Assembly (NCBI GenBank): GCA_002751075.1
Contig: NAOQ01001007.1
Span: 1 to 10,702 of the forward strand
Source of the DNA: Ichthyophonus hoferi
Taxonomy: Eukaryota > Opisthokonta > Ichthyosporea > Ichthyophonida > Ichthyophonidae
Direction: 5' to 3'
DNA length: 10,702 nucleotides
The notes below the pieces were generated by a model. It had not been told where the DNA came from. It was given only the letters and a program-made list of their open reading frames with translations, and ran no database searches. Every line of letters begins with the position of its first letter. Position 1 is the stretch's first letter. Both the position numbers and the translations under genes were made by a program. Of this stretch, positions 8,270-10,702 are shown one piece after another.

Positions 8270-8298
8270 TTTCACCTACCAGACATATAATTAGCCAT
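4136..8298 (-). CDS. YIF1: YIF1 homologue (Yip1-interacting factor), nine exons, 393 aa
   Basis: Coding exons in gene order are 8280-8298, 7755-7937, 6773-7113, 6365-6463, 6051-6144, 5843-5900, 5295-5450, 4717-4810 and 4136-4273. All introns are GT-AG; phases are 1,1,0,0,1,2,2,0; the total is 1,182 nt, ending in TAG. YIF1 proteins are Golgi/ER membrane proteins that pair with Yip1-family proteins in Rab- and COPII-linked traffic. Family marks seen: VKYYFNVNNSYVLNKL then LVFPW (about 189-211), LPPRDDINAPDLYIP (about 231-245), MAFVTYILVAG (247-257), FAPEKLG (266-272), LIAYCSYKYIGM (307-318) and LLQPVLAYWL (381-390). Predicted helices lie at about 246-262, 273-296, 305-329, 332-349 and 374-391, the usual five. 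The start ATG has context ACCATGG. Residues 7-150 are a long tail rich in Gln, His, Gly and Pro, with Q32-Q50 unbroken. This makes the protein about 80-100 residues longer than human YIF1A/B (about 290-315). No damage is seen; it should be a live gene. Confidence 0.93.
4280..4329. repeat. Polypurine tract before the last exon (polypyrimidine tract of intron 8)
   Basis: The plus strand is almost all purine here (AAAGGGAGAGGGAGAGAGAG and on). In the gene's direction it is a long pyrimidine tract ending at the CCATAG acceptor of exon 9 (4273). It would serve as a very strong U2AF-type splice signal and is longer than splicing needs. Confidence 0.75.
4551..4628. repeat. 10-bp inverted repeat and 10-bp degenerate tandem repeat in intron 8
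   Basis: CTATAGTTAC at 4551-4560 is the exact reverse complement of GTAACTATAG at 4619-4628. The right arm is also the start of a run of TAACTATRG-type 10-mers at 4619-4648 (GTAACTATAG, TAACTATGA, TAACTATGG). A hairpin with a loop of about 58 bases is possible in the intron transcript. No mobile-element end or target duplication is seen. Confidence 0.6.
4663..4703. repeat. 14-bp polypurine tandem repeat, three copies, in intron 8
   Basis: The unit AAAGAAAAAGAGGG occurs at 4663-4676 and 4677-4690, and in altered form at 4691-4704. In the gene's direction it is a pyrimidine-only stretch beginning about 13 bases after the exon 8 donor (GTACGT at 4716-4711). Confidence 0.8.
5108..5275. repeat. 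Degenerate short tandem repeats in intron 7
   Basis: Three copies of ATTAGT start near 5111. A long run of ATACC/ATACT/ATC pentamer-like words then fills about 5175-5272, ending close to the exon 7 donor at 5294. Copies are imperfect, so this is an old microsatellite. The rest of this 484-bp intron (4811-5294) shows only AT-rich sequence. Confidence 0.65.
5451..5842 (-). other. Intron 6 of the YIF1 homologue, nothing else recognised
   Basis: This 392-bp intron has GTACGT at its donor and CCCTCAG at its acceptor. It is AT-rich, with scattered TAATATA/TACAATG words and a short CATC/CACA-rich patch at 5648-5668. No nested gene or RNA was found. Confidence 0.75.
6237..6330. repeat. Degenerate CATA-type microsatellite in intron 4
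   Basis: Words ATACATA, ACATACAT and ATAAATAC are repeated with many interruptions through this stretch, inside the 220-bp intron between exons 4 and 5. A minus-strand ORF that runs from exon 4 into it owes its Tyr/Met/Cys-rich tail to this repeat and is not protein. Confidence 0.7.
6589..6670. repeat. AAT/AAC-rich microsatellite in intron 3
   Basis: AATAATAAC/AATAAATAAT words are repeated throughout, within the 309-bp intron between exons 3 and 4 (6464-6772). They produce several long but meaningless minus-strand ORFs rich in Leu, Ile and Tyr. Confidence 0.75.
7114..7754 (-). other. Intron 2 of the YIF1 homologue, longest intron, nothing else recognised
   Basis: This 641-bp intron has donor GTAGGA after exon 2 and acceptor TATACAG before exon 3. 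A plus-strand ORF of 83 codons (7176-7427) lies in it, but it has no recognisable domain, biased composition or supporting signals. The pair TTGATAGA at about 7591 and a TATATATATA run at about 7704 are simple repeats. I see no nested gene. Confidence 0.65.
7810..7863 (-). repeat. Pure (CAA)18 coding repeat, polyglutamine in exon 2
   Basis: Eighteen identical CAA codons (GTT on the plus strand) are followed by one CAG at 7807-7809, giving 19 Gln at residues 32-50 of the YIF1 homologue. The frame is fixed by the flanking GYP and MYSQPGY and by the exon phases. The perfect purity suggests a young, length-variable repeat. Poly-Val, poly-Leu and poly-Asn ORFs at this place are shadows of it. Confidence 0.9.
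8238..8265. repeat. (AT)14 dinucleotide repeat in intron 1
   Basis: A perfect AT run starts 15 bases after the exon 1 donor (GTAGGT at 8279-8274) of the YIF1 homologue. It is probably a variable microsatellite. The rest of this 342-bp intron (7938-8279) shows only AT-rich sequence. Confidence 0.9.
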
Positions 8299-8500
8299 GG
8301 TTCTAATACTTTACTATCTCTGCAACTTCTTCACTTTCTTCCCTAGCCATATATATATAATAACAATAGATAGTAGTATAATAGTAATAACCTATTATTT
8401 TTTATCTTTACACTGCTACTTTGCCATTTTCTATCATGTTTAAGATTTATTTTCTATTTTTAGTTTTTATTTGGCCAATTGTATGCGATCGCGACAACGA
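8299..8500 (-). promoter_or_regulatory. Probable promoter region of the YIF1 homologue
   Basis: In the gene's direction a TATATATATGG stretch at about 8359-8349 lies about 55 bases before the ATG, and would place a start of transcription near 8325. The following leader is purine-rich. About 175-195 bases upstream of the ATG sit the palindrome TTGGCCAA (8471-8478), which carries a CCAAT core on both strands, and the palindrome GCGATCGC (8485-8492). The latter is the most CpG-rich spot in a region otherwise poor in G+C. Which of these is used is not known; AT-richness makes the TATA match weak evidence. Confidence 0.4.
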
Positions 8501-9320
8501 GATAATTCTAATGATGGGTACATTAAAACCCCAATCATATCAATGATAGATATAAGTCCGGGAATAATTTGAATCCTGGTTTTTATCCCTCCATGAAAAT
8601 GAGACAATTTATATATCCTTAAATATATTAAATTACATTGTTAATAGTATAATAATTGTTTTTTTTTAAAAATAAAGTAATTTATGAACAATTTTTTTTT
8701 TTTTAATAAAACGACTACGTAAAAATGTAATTGATTGTCACATAAGTTAATCTGTCATTCCGATCGGGTAGTTAGTATGCGATTAACAATTACTTATATC
8801 ATTATAACACATGGATTAGTTACCTCAATCAGCTTTTACATTTTTATTGCAAGCCAATTAAAATCCACTAATATAAGTAATAATTAATCATTTTGATAAA
8901 CATTTAAATGTAATTAACATTTGAATCAAGACTTATCTCTAACTATTCACATTTAAATGTAATTAATTTATTTAAATAAAACCCAATTACAATACATCTC
9001 TATAGCTATTAATTAAACCCTTCAATGGATATTTTAATGTAATTATCGTTTTAATTGAGACTTACGTCAATCAATCTCGATAATTAATCACTCAAATCAT
9101 TATCTAATTGTTGATTTTGTTGATTAGTTATTGCAAATGAGAATTAATATTAGTTAAATGTACAACCCTAGCACCCTCATTTTCCATACAATATAGAATA
9201 GTATAGGATAACATAATTTGCTGTATTACAAAAGCATTATTATAACGTTAAAACAAGATTGCCAAAGTGCGTACATTTCACACAATGTAAGATGAACATT
9301 TCCAATAGTGTTAGTGTCCT
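8501..9320. other. Very AT-rich spacer, no gene recognised
   Basis: No ORF or RNA gene is seen. The stretch has a run of 13 T at 8692-8704, several ATTAATTA words, and the three-copy degenerate repeat at 8901-9090. It separates the YIF1 promoter from the protein-like repeat further right. Confidence 0.55.
8901..9090 (+). repeat. Three-copy degenerate repeat built on TTTAAATGTAATTA
   Basis: CATTTAAATGTAATTAA occurs at 8901-8917 and 8950-8966, and TATTTTAATGTAATTAT at about 9030-9046. After copies 1 and 3 comes a related tail (TTGAATCAAGACTTATCTCTA and TTAATTGAGACTTACGTCAAT in alignment), so the unit is longer than the core word. Copies are unevenly spaced (about 49 and 80 bases) and diverged. 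Confidence 0.6.
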
Positions 9321-9324
9321 GATG

Positions 9325-9344
9325 ATATATATATATATATATAT
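9325..9344. repeat. (AT)10 dinucleotide repeat
   Basis: A perfect AT run between GATG and TGAAAT, probably a variable microsatellite. Confidence 0.85.
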
Positions 9345-9411
9345 TGAAATATGACTGTCACCGAAGTAATACTTTAAATATCAAAGCAAGATAGGTAATT
9401 CTTGCAAAAGA

Positions 9412-9905
9412 TCATGTATGCTTATCAAAATCTGTGTAAGTTCTATTGACCTGTACACAGCTGTCGGGATCTCCAATTGTATAGCTGGTAGTGGCTATTG
9501 TTTTCTGGCCCGTATGAATGACAGCCACTTGTTTGAATCTGTTTTCAATACTCAGTTGCTGTGCTAGAGGTTCTATTGAAGGCCCATAAACCAATTCTCT
9601 AGGTAGTAATTATAGCTCTGTTCTAACTCAGAAGGAATAAATGCTTTGGTGCGCTTTGGTGCGAATGTGGAAATTGTACAATGAGATCTATCATTAAGTG
9701 GAGCGATGTTGTTATGTATATGATCGCTATTGTCACTATCTAATGTCAGTAAGCAGTTTTCTGACTTTTGAACGAACGAGCAATTCAAACACCTACTATC
9801 GCATACGAGAGCCAGTCGTAAATTGGACATTACAATAACGATGTGTATATTATATATAGAATCCAAAAGATTTTGTGTACCAATACGAGAACTTTGTATT
9901 TGCCG
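9412..9905 (-). repeat. Diverged protein-like repeat, copy B, with open minus-strand stretches
   Basis: The right part (9739-9845, extending weakly to about 9905) is the partner of copy A at 1797-1960. On the minus strand an open stretch of about 97 codons (9866-9573) contains IHIVIVMSNLRLALV and SENCLLTL, several cysteines and a polar C-terminal half. A second open stretch of about 60 codons in another frame (9594-9412) overlaps its end. Neither has a motif I can assign, and no clear start ATG in good context, promoter or splice pattern is evident. Best view: a decayed copy of an unknown coding repeat, either an unclassified mobile element or a host gene-family fragment. A live exon cannot be ruled out. 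Confidence 0.5.
9643..9662. repeat. 10-bp direct repeat, two copies
   Basis: GCTTTGGTGC is repeated exactly head to tail inside the protein-like repeat copy B. It could be a small local duplication. Confidence 0.75.
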
Positions 9906-9975
9906 TAACCGCGTATTTCTGAGCGGATTCTTTATTATTGAGTTTTGTGTTCTTTTGTGCTTCGCTTTTTCGCTA

Positions 9976-9996
9976 GTGCTAATCTTTAGTTAGCAC
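9976..9996. repeat. Perfect 7-bp stem hairpin
   Basis: GTGCTAA (9976-9982) and TTAGCAC (9990-9996) are exact reverse complements around a 7-base loop. No T-run or other terminator feature is relevant in a eukaryote; its role is unknown. Confidence 0.6.
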
Positions 9997-10034
9997 CAAG
10001 ATTGCTAAGTTCAATACCTAAAATGGAGACAATC

Positions 10035-10072
10035 ATGAATATTCATATTGGCTAATCCAACACATGTTGGAT
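10035..10072. repeat. Two adjacent small palindromes
   Basis: ATGAATATTCAT (10035-10046) is a perfect palindrome. Eight bases further, ATCCAACA-CA-TGTTGGAT (10055-10072) has an 8-bp stem around two bases. Such close pairs can be protein-binding sites or element ends, but no target duplication supports either. Confidence 0.5.
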
Positions 10073-10702
10073 CAAAGAGATCCATTAGAATTGTCTGATC
10101 TTGCTACAATACTTAAATACTATTATGTCCTTATTTAAATGGTGAATTAACTCTTTTTCTTATTGATGTAATAGATTTCATATGTTGCATACCATGACAA
10201 GAATCGATCTACTTGTTATCTGGGTTTCGATCGAACCTACTTACTCATCAGTGGTTAATATTTTTGAAACATGTTTTTATAGAATATGACTTAGAGGTAC
10301 TGTATAACACACTGTATATATGTAACATTAGGTTTGTCGGAAACCATACACACATATATAGCAGTATAGATTTTAATCGCATTCCTTGTACGAGATCTAT
10401 CAAATCGGCATAGCGATTGGTTTTATCAGACTCTTACCGAGAAAGATTGGAAAATCATAATTGAAGCCCATTTGTTAACTTACCTACATATGTTTATTAT
10501 ATATACATCAGCTCTTAGTGCAGAAGTAATGAAATACAGGGTAAGCATACCATGTCTTTATCTTAAGCCATCACCCTATCAACAGCGAATTATAGTGTAT
10601 GAAAAACCATGTCTTATTTCAACCATACTGTGCCTAATTTGTATTATTTTAAGCACATTTGATGCAGGGAAACTTAATTTGAATTAAAATGTAGACCTAA
10701 TA

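Larger units (their letters stand above)
9906..10702. other. Unassigned AT-rich sequence to the window edge
   Basis: Two short plus-strand ORFs (10213-10413, 66 codons; 10472-10687, 71 codons) have no recognisable domain, and the second runs almost to the window edge. They may be chance, or remnants of something decayed. The stretch also holds the small hairpins at 9976-9996 and 10035-10072. I see no RNA gene. Confidence 0.45.

Noticed and set aside
10213-10687. Two short ORFs considered as exons of a gene or parts of a transposase or recombinase
   Set aside because: I could not find a conserved catalytic motif or consistent splice sites; left as unassigned.

Overview
The window is eukaryotic nuclear DNA, about two-thirds A+T. 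It carries a spliced gene with GT-AG introns of 150-641 bp, a separate TATA-driven intronless gene, AT-rich spacers full of microsatellites, and fossil Copia-type retrotransposon pieces. The spliced gene is closest in wording to animal YIF1, and its start context (ACC ATG G) fits animals. An early-branching animal such as a sponge or placozoan, or a close relative, is my best guess. This is inference; I cannot name a species.

Layout. 1-290: probable end of a Copia-like fossil on the minus strand (LTR start plus polypurine tract), running off the left edge. 290-1200: AT-rich spacer with a 12-bp tandem repeat. 1207-1698: a compact, complete transcription unit (TATA box, 115-codon intronless ORF, AATAAA) for a small secreted cysteine-rich protein of unknown function, with two copies of a PDC-x13-C module. 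1797-1960: first copy of an old protein-like repeat. 2280-3260: plus-strand Copia fossil including part of its reverse transcriptase. 3261-3935: AT-rich spacer.

4136-8298 (minus strand) holds the main gene: a nine-exon YIF1 homologue (Yip1-interacting factor, Golgi/ER membrane traffic). I rebuilt it by hand; the exons add up to 1,182 nt, or 393 codons plus stop, with all introns GT-AG and compatible phases. It has the usual five-helix YIF1 membrane domain, behind an unusually long Gln/His/Gly-rich N-terminal tail that includes 19 consecutive Gln. Its introns are full of simple repeats.

8299-8500 is its likely promoter. 8500-9320 is a very AT-rich spacer with a three-copy degenerate repeat. 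9412-9905 contains the second, longer copy of the protein-like repeat seen at 1797. 9905-10702 has small palindromes and short ORFs that I cannot assign.

The two real genes look unrelated in function (housekeeping membrane traffic against a secreted orphan). I see no operon-like or defence-like system. The most unusual items are the internally duplicated cysteine-rich secreted protein and the pair of diverged repeats that show a coding-type substitution pattern.
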